Shown: one piece after another, positions 1 through 5,795 of the stretch
Numbering within the stretch: position 1 is the first letter of the stretch
Layout of the letters: each line of letters starts with the position of its first letter
Assembly (NCBI GenBank): GCA_002352185.1
Contig: DEHY01000013.1
Coordinates: forward strand, 1,991-8,566
Direction of reading: 5' to 3'
Source of the DNA: Competibacteraceae bacterium UBA2788
GTDB lineage: Bacteria; Pseudomonadota; Gammaproteobacteria; Competibacterales; Competibacteraceae
DNA length: 6,576 nucleotides
Program-made: the position numbers and the translations under genes
Notes under the pieces: model-generated
Told to the model about the DNA's origin: nothing
What the model saw: the letters and a program-made list of their open reading frames with translations, nothing else
Databases searched by the model: none

Positions 1-53
1 CAAAGGCCAATGCCCGAAGAACAACCCGTAATCAGAATGGTTTTGCCGCCCAT
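1..53 (-). CDS. Short-chain dehydrogenase/reductase, N-terminal fragment (cut by window edge)
   Basis: Only the first 17 codons lie in the window; they read MGGKTILITGCSSGIGL. The TGCSSGIG stretch is the glycine-rich TGxxxGIG dinucleotide-binding motif of classical short-chain dehydrogenases, placed right behind a beta strand (KTILIT) as in the N-terminal Rossmann fold. The ATG at 53 is the only sensible start, because an in-frame TAA lies a few codons upstream. A GGGG stretch five bases before it could serve as ribosome binding site. The gene runs in the same direction as the acyltransferase operon but is about 200 bases beyond its end, so it is probably a separate unit. The substrate cannot be judged from this fragment, and nothing visible ties it to lipid remodelling. 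Confidence 0.75.
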   Translation of the reverse strand, partial: MGGKTILITGCSSGIGL

Positions 54-178
54 GGTCGCCCCGCTGATTTAATAATCCGTTGATTTTGCTTGACCTGCGG
101 CGGATGCTTGAACTCTGATTTTTCAAGGGGTTCCATGCACCGATGCCCCTTCCGTCCATGAGGCCAAAATTCAAAACT

Positions 179-201
179 GCCCGAACTATTTTTGCACGGG
201 C
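179..201 (-). terminator. Possible weak terminator after the olsA-side operon
   Basis: Read on the minus strand, a 5-base G+C stem (GCCCG at 201-197 pairing with CGGGC at 183-179) encloses a 13-base loop and is followed by the T-rich stretch AGTTTTGAATTTT. It lies about 50 bases after the stop of the last operon gene, where a terminator is expected. The stem is short, the loop is large and the T tract is interrupted, so this is only a candidate. The remainder of the 54-250 gap shows no open frame with coding character and no convincing promoter for the dehydrogenase. Confidence 0.25.
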
Positions 202-250
202 GGGCAACCAAGGGCGAGGTCCACTGCTCCCTACCGGATAGGGTCTGTTC

Positions 251-1108
251 TTACCTTCCTGCCTTGCTCAACCCGCGTTTGCGCCATGTCGGCCATTTTT
301 TCAGCCTGAGCCGCATAATCGACGCTGTCGCCAGCCACTGTTCCGGCATCGCCAACAGCACTCGATCACTGATTTCCTGCCGGGTTTGTCGCGCTAAGGC
401 GTCGCGGGAGGAGTGCGGCGACAGGTGAAGCTGACCGAAGTGTAATTCTGCACGGATGCCCGGCTCGCTGAGCAGCCGCCACAGATGTGGCAGCAGTTCA
501 TCGTTGCCGACAAAGGGAACGACCGGGTTGATACCGCCCGCCAGGGGATAGCGCAGTGCAATAGCCTGCACCGGACAGCGGGCCAGAATCGCGGCTTGGA
601 ACAACCGGGGATGGAAATGGCGCACCGTTTCGCCGGTCGTGGATGTGCCTTCCGGGAAGATCAACACCCGTTCGTCATTCCGCAATCGCCAGACCAGTTG
701 TTCCATCGCCGCGCCAGCGCCATTGTCGCCGCCGCGCCGGATGAAGGCCGTCCCGGCCCGCCGGCACAACCAGCCAAATAGCGGCCATCCCGCTACTTCC
801 TGCTTAGACAGAAAGTGGGTGGGACAGACGGCGGCGATGCAGAAAATGTCCAGCCAAGAGATATGGTTGGCGACGAACAGGGCAACACCGGGGTGAACAG
901 TTCCCTGGGTGCGCAACTGTATTCCCAGAATCCGGCATAGCCCCCGGCTCCACCACGCCAGCGGGCGGGTGGAGACATAGCGGCGCTGCGGACCGGGGCC
1001 CAGCATCGCGGCGATCAACACGCCCGCCAGAATATGCAGCGCCAGCAACGGCAAGCGCACGCTCCGCCGCCCGGCGCGGGCCAGCCCGATTCGCCAATGG
1101 TTAATCAC
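251..1108 (-). CDS. olsA: OlsA-like 1-acyl-sn-glycerol-3-phosphate / lyso-ornithine-lipid O-acyltransferase (PlsC family)
   Basis: Membrane-associated acyltransferase of the PlsC/LPLAT family, 285 residues. All four family blocks are visible: the catalytic HX4D motif in NHISWLD (H82, D87), block II around AFIRRG (121-126), block III FPEGT (151-155) and block IV PVVPF (195-199). A hydrophobic stretch at about 18-36 is a likely membrane anchor. I chose the GTG at 1108 because it overlaps the TGA of the upstream acyltransferase by four bases (GTGA); an ATG in the same frame at 1207 would reach 100 bases into that gene and add 33 residues with no family similarity. In OlsBA systems OlsA transfers an acyl chain from acyl-ACP to the hydroxyl of lyso-ornithine lipid, completing ornithine lipid. 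Direct coupling to an OlsB-like gene is the reason for preferring OlsA over a housekeeping PlsC that makes phosphatidic acid. The family is certain; the substrate is inferred and some family members accept both. Confidence 0.9.
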   Translation of the reverse strand: MINHWRIGLARAGRRSVRLPLLALHILAGVLIAAMLGPGPQRRYVSTRPLAWWSRGLCRILGIQLRTQGTVHPGVALFVANHISWLDIFCIAAVCPTHFLSKQEVAGWPLFGWLCRRAGTAFIRRGGDNGAGAAMEQLVWRLRNDERVLIFPEGTSTTGETVRHFHPRLFQAAILARCPVQAIALRYPLAGGINPVVPFVGNDELLPHLWRLLSEPGIRAELHFGQLHLSPHSSRDALARQTRQEISDRVLLAMPEQWLATASIMRLRLKKWPTWRKRGLSKAGR

Positions 1109-1968
1109 TGATCCCGATCCAGAAAATGCCGGGCGTAGCGGCGCTCGATCCGCCGGGTAGAAAGCAGGATGAACACGTCGGCGACATTGAAATCCGGGTC
1201 GAGACACGGCTCGCCGCCGATTTGCGCGCCCAAGCGGAGATAGGCTTTTAGCAGCGGCGGCACGATGTATGGGTTACAGGCGACATCGGTGCGGCGCGGC
1301 AGCGGCAGATGCGGTTGTACGCGCAGCGTTTCCGAAACCAGATGGCGTTGCGCCAGTTCCGCATAGAGCGCCTGCGCTTCGCTGCCGTCTGCGCCCAGCG
1401 GGATGCTGGCGCAGCCGATCAGGTAATCCACCCGTTGTTCGGCGATGAAAGCCGCCAGCCCGGACCATAACGCGCTGATTGCAGCGCCGTTGCGGTAGTC
1501 GGGGTGGATGCAGGTGCGACCAATTTCCATGAACCGTCCGGGCAGTTTGAGTATCGGCGTCAGATTGAATTCGGTCTGTGAGTAGAAGCCGCCGACCCGG
1601 CGGGCGGCCTCGGCGGTCAAAATCCGGGTGCAGCCGATAACCTGGCCCAAGGCGTCGCGCACCATCAAATGCAGGCAGTGCGGATCAAGGCGGTCGTGAT
1701 CCAGGCCTGGAATATAGTTATGCAGTTTTGCCCCCATCTCCCCGGCAAAAATGGCGTAGCGCAATCGCTGCGTGGCCTGAACTTCCTCACGGGAGCCGGC
1801 GAACGTCACCGTCAGGTCGCTGCCGAGGATGCCGGGCGCAGTTACCGACCGGGACGGGATAGCAGCGGCCAAGCCACGGGCGATGGGAGTCACAAGCAGC
1901 GATTCGGTACTCAAGGCAGCCTCCACAAGGAGCGGTTCAGGATGCCGTTGAGAGTAAAAAGGTTGCAT
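1105..1968 (-). CDS. olsB: OlsB-like L-ornithine N(alpha)-acyltransferase (GNAT fold)
   Basis: 287 residues, matching the OlsB/hemolysin-type acetyltransferase family (Acetyltransf_5). Recognisable blocks in order are RLRYAIFAGEMGAKL (68-82), the D-x4-D-x2-C-x-HL segment (90-101), the signature MEIGRTCIHPDYRNGAAI (147-164), YLIGCASIP (182-190), and the C-terminal PPLLKAYLRLGAQIGGEP (237-254) followed by DFNVADVFILL (259-269). OlsB attaches a 3-hydroxy fatty acid from acyl-ACP to the alpha-amino group of ornithine, the first step of phosphorus-free ornithine lipid synthesis at the inner membrane. The next gene starts inside this gene's stop codon, and the preceding phosphatase gene ends 21 bases upstream. 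The ATG at 1968 has a modest AAGAG site five bases upstream. A TTG at 1914 has a stronger GGAGG five bases before it and would remove 18 poorly conserved residues, so the start is not fully settled. Family assignment is secure; ornithine as the amine is inferred from similarity. Confidence 0.92.
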   Translation of the reverse strand: MQPFYSQRHPEPLLVEAALSTESLLVTPIARGLAAAIPSRSVTAPGILGSDLTVTFAGSREEVQATQRLRYAIFAGEMGAKLHNYIPGLDHDRLDPHCLHLMVRDALGQVIGCTRILTAEAARRVGGFYSQTEFNLTPILKLPGRFMEIGRTCIHPDYRNGAAISALWSGLAAFIAEQRVDYLIGCASIPLGADGSEAQALYAELAQRHLVSETLRVQPHLPLPRRTDVACNPYIVPPLLKAYLRLGAQIGGEPCLDPDFNVADVFILLSTRRIERRYARHFLDRDQ

Positions 1969-1989
1969 TACAGCTCTTTTACCGAGCAG

Positions 1990-2571
1990 TTAAAGCTGCG
2001 TGAAGGGCAGTTGCAGCGCCAGCCCCGCCAAGCCCGCGCCTAATAATGCCCCGGCCAGCACATCGCTCGGGTAGTGCAGACCCAGCGCCACCCGCGACAG
2101 AGCGACCAGCGTGGCGAACGGCAACAGTAACCAGGCTAACGTCGGGTAGGAGTAGAGAGTGACGAGAGTGAACGCGGTCGCGTGCAAGGTATGGCCGGAG
2201 GGAAAACTGTATTCGTCCAGCGGCGCGACGCGGGGCAAAATCCGCCCATGCCGGGCGCAGGGACGGGGACGGGTGGTTTTAGCCTTCAACCACTTGTACA
2301 AAGCCAGACAGACCGCTCCCGTCAGCAGCATCTGGCTGACGACTGGAATCGCCGCCGCGCCCTCGGTCAGCAGCAGCACCATCATCAGCACATACCAGAA
2401 CACGCCGTCGCCCAGCCGACTGATCACCGCAAACAGGCGCACCGCCCAGCGCTGCCGCACGGCCTGATGAAAGCGCAGGCACCAGACCAGTTCTCGATCC
2501 GTCAGACATGCCCAGCGGGCCGACACTGCGTCCGAGGGTTTGATCACCGCATTCAACCTGCCGTTGGGCAT
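1990..2571 (-). CDS. PAP2-superfamily membrane phosphatase
   Basis: 193-residue integral membrane phosphatase with the complete PAP2 catalytic signature: KX6RP at K96-P104 (C1), PSGH at 124-127 (C2, with acid/base H127) and SRxxxGxHYxxD at 159-170 (C3, with nucleophile H166). Hydrophobic segments at about 56-70, 76-92, 129-141, 143-157 and 171-190 surround these motifs, the usual arrangement for type-2 phosphatidic acid phosphatases. A GGGAG at 2583-2579, seven bases before the ATG, supports this start. The start lies 19 bases inside the end of the glycosyltransferase gene, which suggests translational coupling. Family members hydrolyse phosphatidic acid, phosphatidylglycerophosphate, undecaprenyl diphosphate or lipid A phosphates. 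Here, among genes that consume diacylglycerol, conversion of phosphatidic acid to diacylglycerol is the most coherent role, but the sequence alone does not fix the substrate. Confidence 0.9.
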   Translation of the reverse strand: MPNGRLNAVIKPSDAVSARWACLTDRELVWCLRFHQAVRQRWAVRLFAVISRLGDGVFWYVLMMVLLLTEGAAAIPVVSQMLLTGAVCLALYKWLKAKTTRPRPCARHGRILPRVAPLDEYSFPSGHTLHATAFTLVTLYSYPTLAWLLLPFATLVALSRVALGLHYPSDVLAGALLGAGLAGLALQLPFTQL

Positions 2572-3746
2572 GAGGTTTCTCCCGTGATGACATTCAGGAA
2601 CAGAGTTTCCAGCCGGTCGTAAATCCGCTCGCTGTCTACTTGGATCATGGCCTGCCGGGCGCTTTCACCCATGCGCCGGAGGGCTGCAAAATCCCGCGCC
2701 AGCGCAGCCGCATGGGCAATAAATGCCTCGGCATCGCCGAATGGCGCCAGCCAACCGCTACCGCCCGGTTCGATGTGGGCGTGCGCCGCTGCATAGTCGA
2801 ATGCTGCCACCGCCAGGCCGCTGGCCATCGCTTCCAGCACGACGTTGCCGAAGGTTTCCGTCAGGCTGGGAAACAGGAACAGGTCCGCCGAGGCGTAATG
2901 CGTCGCCAAGTCCACACCTTGTCTCATCCCGCAGTACACGAAGTCGGGATAGCGGGTGCGCAGGCGGGCGGCAAGCGGCCCGTCGCCGACCAGCACCAGC
3001 CGGGCAGCGGGCTGGATATGGCGGATGGCCTGAAAGGCGGCGACGACCAGAGCCAGATTTTTCTCTGCCGCCAACCTCCCGACATGCAGCACGACCGGCG
3101 TTTGCGGGGTGGCGCCCCACTGTTGGCGCAGATAGGAATCACGGCGCTGTGGCGAAAACCGGGCGGTATCGACACCTCGCGCCAGCACCTGGGTATGACG
3201 AAAGCCGAAGGTTTGGAGTTGTTGCGCCAGCTCGGCGGTAGGAACAAGAGTCTGGATGCCTTGATTATGGAAATGGCGCAGATAGGCCCGGATCGGGATA
3301 GCCAGCCAGCCGAGATGATAATGGCGACTGTAACCGTCAAAGTTGGTGTGAAAACTGGTGGAAACTGGAATCGCCAGCCGTCGCGCCGCTCGCAGGGCTG
3401 AGTAACCCAACGGCCCTTCAGTGACCACGTGAACCAGATCGGGCCGGGCCCGGCGCCAGTGCTTCAGTAAAGCGCGTTGCGCCGGCCAACCGCCTTGCAA
3501 TTGCGGATAACCGGGAAGCCGGAAGCCGGGCAGTCGCAGGGTTTCCAAGGGATCAGCCGGTTCCCGCACATCGCCGACACCCTGCTTAACGCGAACCAGT
3601 TGCACGGTATGGTCGCGCTGCCGCAGTCCTTCGACCCAACGGGCAATGGTCAGCGCAACGCCGTTGACTTCCGGCGGCCAGGTTTCGGTGACGATGCCGA
3701 TGCGTAACCGGCGTTGGTGAAATTGGAGAGCGGTGTCAAAAATCAT
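2553..3746 (-). CDS. GT4-family (GT-B fold) glycosyltransferase, probable glycolipid synthase acting on diacylglycerol
   Basis: About 397 residues from the ATG at 3746. The N-terminal domain opens with LRIGIVTETWPPEVNGV (14-30), including the PPEVNGV loop typical of GT4 enzymes, and has FHTNFDGYSRHYH (132-144), a pattern seen in SqdX/MgtA-like lipid glycosyltransferases. The C-terminal nucleotide-sugar domain has RGVDTARFSP (190-199), VGRLAAEKN (222-230, with basic R224 and K229) and the EX7E motif in ETFGNVVLE (E297, E305). Other in-frame starts are ATG at 3755 and TTG at 3773. The TTG sits only seven bases from the Pho-box-like repeats, leaving no room for a promoter and leader, so a later start is preferred. 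None of the three has a well-placed Shine-Dalgarno sequence. Agt-type enzymes of this class make glycosyl-diacylglycerols in phosphate-starved alphaproteobacteria, usually near plcP. The sugar donor cannot be read from the sequence. The gene heads the minus-strand operon. Confidence 0.9.
   Translation of the reverse strand: MIFDTALQFHQRRLRIGIVTETWPPEVNGVALTIARWVEGLRQRDHTVQLVRVKQGVGDVREPADPLETLRLPGFRLPGYPQLQGGWPAQRALLKHWRRARPDLVHVVTEGPLGYSALRAARRLAIPVSTSFHTNFDGYSRHYHLGWLAIPIRAYLRHFHNQGIQTLVPTAELAQQLQTFGFRHTQVLARGVDTARFSPQRRDSYLRQQWGATPQTPVVLHVGRLAAEKNLALVVAAFQAIRHIQPAARLVLVGDGPLAARLRTRYPDFVYCGMRQGVDLATHYASADLFLFPSLTETFGNVVLEAMASGLAVAAFDYAAAHAHIEPGGSGWLAPFGDAEAFIAHAAALARDFAALRRMGESARQAMIQVDSERIYDRLETLFLNVITGETSCPTAG
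2579..2583 (-). promoter_or_regulatory. Shine-Dalgarno site of the PAP2 phosphatase gene
   Basis: GGGAG on the minus strand, seven bases before the ATG at 2571. It lies inside the coding end of the glycosyltransferase gene and decides the phosphatase start. Confidence 0.7.
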
Positions 3747-3780
3747 GCTCCGCATCTTCGGGGGCGGCGGCAACAGGGCA

Positions 3781-3809
3781 ATGACATTTTGATGAAAGAA
3801 TCAAGACAG
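3781..3809 (-). promoter_or_regulatory. Pho-box-like triple repeat upstream of the glycosyltransferase operon
   Basis: Read on the minus strand, three 7-base units follow one another with exactly 4 bases between them: CTGTCTT (3809-3803), CTTTCAT (3798-3792) and ATGTCAT (3787-3781). Each matches six of seven positions of the PhoB half-site CTGTCAT, and the 11-base repeat distance is that of known PhoB sites. The array points toward the glycosyltransferase and ends 34 bases before the preferred ATG. No clear -10 hexamer is visible downstream. Control of the whole minus-strand operon by PhoB is inferred from pattern and position. Confidence 0.7.
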
Positions 3810-3813
3810 TCGA

Positions 3814-3857
3814 GATATCCGGCTTGCGTTCAGAGGCGCTCTTTCTTCCCGGATATC
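3814..3857. repeat. Perfect 9-base inverted repeat in the divergent control region
   Basis: GATATCCGG at 3814-3822 is mirrored exactly by CCGGATATC at 3849-3857, with 26 bases between the arms. Nearly centred inside is a smaller hairpin, AGAG-GCG-CTCT (3832-3842). The right arm is part of the 8-base palindrome GGATATCC. There is no T tract on either side, so it does not look like a terminator. Lying between two divergent promoter regions, it could be a binding site for a second regulator or a cruciform-forming element; no known operator was recognised. Confidence 0.5.
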
Positions 3858-3886
3858 CAATGCTGCGACCGGCTGCCACCATAAAA

Positions 3887-3915
3887 CGGTCATGTTAACG
3901 ACATCATGCTGTTAC
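3887..3915 (+). promoter_or_regulatory. Weaker Pho-box-like triple repeat upstream of btaA
   Basis: On the plus strand three units with the same 11-base step are seen: CGGTCAT (3887-3893), ACGACAT (3898-3904) and CTGTTAC (3909-3915). They match the half-site CTGTCAT at 6, 4 and 5 of 7 positions. The array faces btaA and ends 53 bases before its ATG. A loose -10 candidate, CACACT at 3926-3931, lies ten bases beyond the array, about where PhoB-dependent promoters place it. The match is moderate and the middle unit is poor. Confidence 0.45.
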
Positions 3916-3968
3916 CACCGGCTCCCACACTCCCCGGCCAATTTCCCGCAACCCTGGTTTAAAGCGGC

Positions 3969-5144
3969 ATGGTCAAGCAACTTAGCGCCAAACTCGGCCA
4001 TCAGGCTCACGATTTATTGTTCAAGACGATTCATCAGCGTTATCTGATTTACAACATGTGCTGGGAAGATCCGCGCATCGACCGGCAACTGCTGAAGCTG
4101 GATCAGCACAGCAAGGTCGTGGTTCTCACCAGCGCGGGTTGCAACGCGCTGGACTATCTGCTGGATACGCCGGCGGAGATTCATGCGGTGGATGTGAATC
4201 CACGACAAAATGCGCTGTTGCAACTCAAGCTGGCGCTCATTGCCCGGGGCGACTTCGGCGATCTGGAGCAGATGTTCCGGCAGGGATCGCATCCACGCTT
4301 CCGGGCACTGTACGCGGCGCTGCGCCCGCAATTGCCGCCTTACGCGGCAGCGTTCTGGGATAAAAAAATCGCCTATTTCGATGCCGCCAACCGCAAGCAT
4401 TCATTCTATTACCACGGCACCTGCGGGGCGGTGGCCTGGCTGGTCAGCCGACAACTGCTCAAGTCGGGACGCAAGCTGCGAGACTCTCTGTTTGCCCTGA
4501 TCGACGCCCAAACGCTGGCCGAACAATGTGCGTTGTACCGGAACATCGAACCTGCGTTGTGGGGGCGATTTAGCACCTGGCTACTACGACAACCGACCGC
4601 GCTGGCGCTGCTTGGCGTACCGCGCCCACAAATCCGGCTGATTCAGCAGCACTATCCGGGTGGAGTCATCGGCTATGTCAGCAGCAAGCTGCGCCACGTC
4701 CTGACCGAGGTGCTGATTCACGATAACTATTTCTGGCGAGCCTATCTGACCGGCTCCTACACCACCCAGTGCTGCCCCAACTATCTGCGCGAAGAAAATT
4801 TCGCCCGCTTGCAGGCCCATCTGCACCGGGTGCATAGCCATGACACCACGGTCAGCCGCTTTCTCCGCCTTCATCCCGGCCAGTACAGCCATTTCGTATT
4901 GCTGGATCATCAAGATTGGCTGGCTTGGCATCAGCCGCAGGCTCTGGACGAAGAATGGCGGTTGATTCTGGCCAATAGCCAGCCGGGCAGCCGGATTTTG
5001 CTGCGCTCGGCGAGCAGCGATGTCAACTTCCTGCCGGACTGGATACGGAAGGCGTTGCGCTTCTTCCCGGCTCTGACTGAGCCGCTGCACCTTCAAGATC
5101 GCGTCGGCACCTACGGCAGTCTGCATTTCGCGGAGGTGTTATGA
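3969..5144 (+). CDS. btaA: BtaA: S-adenosylmethionine:diacylglycerol 3-amino-3-carboxypropyltransferase
   Basis: 391 residues, close to the usual BtaA length, belonging to the DUF3419/BtaA family. The family signature YNMCWEDPRID (28-38) is present, followed by a SAM-binding region with TSAGCNALDYLL (54-65) and AVDVNPRQ (73-80). Further characteristic stretches are FYYHGTCGAVAWL (146-158) and LLDHQDWL (311-318). BtaA moves the 3-amino-3-carboxypropyl group of SAM to the free hydroxyl of diacylglycerol, giving diacylglycerylhomoserine, the first committed step of the betaine lipid DGTS. The ATG at 3969 has no strong ribosome binding site (only AAGCGG nearby), but the conserved region begins soon after and no better start is seen. 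It is the first gene of the plus-strand operon and overlaps btaB by four bases. The reaction is established for Rhodobacter sphaeroides BtaA; function here rests on similarity and on its btaB partner. Confidence 0.95.
   Translation: MVKQLSAKLGHQAHDLLFKTIHQRYLIYNMCWEDPRIDRQLLKLDQHSKVVVLTSAGCNALDYLLDTPAEIHAVDVNPRQNALLQLKLALIARGDFGDLEQMFRQGSHPRFRALYAALRPQLPPYAAAFWDKKIAYFDAANRKHSFYYHGTCGAVAWLVSRQLLKSGRKLRDSLFALIDAQTLAEQCALYRNIEPALWGRFSTWLLRQPTALALLGVPRPQIRLIQQHYPGGVIGYVSSKLRHVLTEVLIHDNYFWRAYLTGSYTTQCCPNYLREENFARLQAHLHRVHSHDTTVSRFLRLHPGQYSHFVLLDHQDWLAWHQPQALDEEWRLILANSQPGSRILLRSASSDVNFLPDWIRKALRFFPALTEPLHLQDRVGTYGSLHFAEVL
5132..5136 (+). promoter_or_regulatory. Shine-Dalgarno site of btaB
   Basis: GGAGG, four bases before the btaB ATG and inside the last codons of btaA. 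It supports re-initiation at the ATGA overlap and fixes the btaB start. Confidence 0.7.
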
Positions 5145-5791
5145 GCCATTCTGAACGGGCCTGGGAGACACCGGCGGTAGATACCGCGACGCTAACCCGT
5201 TACTACCGCTGGCACGCCCGGCTGTATGACGCGACTCGCTGGAGTTTCCTGTTCGGGCGGATCGCGCTGATTCGCGCTATCGCCGCCGGCCCGCGCCCGC
5301 GCCGGATTCTGGAAATTGGTTGCGGCACCGGCAGTAATCTGCTTCGCCTGCACCGCTATTTTCCCGACACCGCGATCACCGGTCTGGATTTGTCAGCCGA
5401 CATGCTGTTGCAAGCGCGGCGCAAGCTGGCAGCACACCCGGCGCGGATCAAGCTGGTCCAATGGCGCTACGACCAGCCGCTGAACCGCAAGCCGACTTTT
5501 GATCTGATCGTGTTTTCCTACTGCCTGTCGATGATTAATCCCGGCTGGGAGCAAGCGCTGGAATCGGCGCTGAGCGATTTGCAACCGGGCGGGCGGCTGG
5601 CGGTGGTAGATTTTCACGACACCGGTTTTGCCGGATTCCGGCGCTGGATGAGCATCAACCATGTGCGGATGGACGGTCAACTGCTGCCGCGCTTGACTGC
5701 GCTGTGCCCACCGGTCACGCAAACCTTGCATAACGCCTATGGCAGCGGTTGGCGCTACTTCCGCTTCATTGGGCAAAAACCGGGCGGCTGA
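5141..5791 (+). CDS. btaB: BtaB: diacylglycerylhomoserine N-methyltransferase
   Basis: 216-residue class I SAM-dependent methyltransferase. Motif I is ILEIGCGTGSN (56-66), the acidic residue that would hold the SAM ribose is D83 in GLDLSADML, and motif-IV-like FDLIVFSYCLS is at 120-130, followed by LQPGGRLAVVDFHD (147-160). The N-terminal LTRYYRWHARLYDATRWSFLFGR (18-40) is typical of BtaB. BtaB adds three methyl groups to the amine of diacylglycerylhomoserine, producing DGTS at the membrane. The ATG overlaps the btaA stop codon (ATGA) and has a good GGAGG site. Because both enzymes consume SAM in sequence, tight coupling makes biochemical sense. The length matches the bacterial stand-alone form. 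Without the btaA neighbour it could be mistaken for a ubiquinone/menaquinone-type methyltransferase; the operon makes BtaB the clear choice. Confidence 0.93.
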   Translation: MSHSERAWETPAVDTATLTRYYRWHARLYDATRWSFLFGRIALIRAIAAGPRPRRILEIGCGTGSNLLRLHRYFPDTAITGLDLSADMLLQARRKLAAHPARIKLVQWRYDQPLNRKPTFDLIVFSYCLSMINPGWEQALESALSDLQPGGRLAVVDFHDTGFAGFRRWMSINHVRMDGQLLPRLTALCPPVTQTLHNAYGSGWRYFRFIGQKPGG

Positions 5792-5795
5792 AATC

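Noticed and set aside
69..74. TATTAA on the minus strand as a -10 box for the dehydrogenase
   Set aside because: There is no -35-like hexamer 16-18 bases upstream, and the leader would be only about nine bases.
107..127. Inverted repeat CTTGAA / TTCAAG upstream of the dehydrogenase, as an operator or promoter
   Set aside because: Six-base arms in A+T-rich DNA are common by chance, and no -10 element sits at a proper distance from the TTGAAA it contains.
229..243. Hairpin CCCTA-CCGGA-TAGGG just after the olsA stop, as a terminator
   Set aside because: Only five paired bases and no T tract on either strand; too weak to call.
251..1108. Housekeeping PlsC making phosphatidic acid
   Set aside because: Motifs alone allow it, but the four-base coupling to an OlsB-like gene makes an OlsA role more likely; a dual role remains possible.
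2640..3401. 253-codon open frame on the plus strand
   Set aside because: It lies fully antisense to the glycosyltransferase, whose motifs are intact. Its composition is a shadow of G+C-rich codon use and it has no recognisable domain.
3891..3908. CATG...CATG around GTTAAC as an independent palindromic operator
   Set aside because: The extended palindrome is imperfect, and the 11-base periodic reading explains the same bases better.
4584..5126. 180-codon open frame on the minus strand
   Set aside because: Antisense to btaA, no recognisable domain, typical shadow frame.
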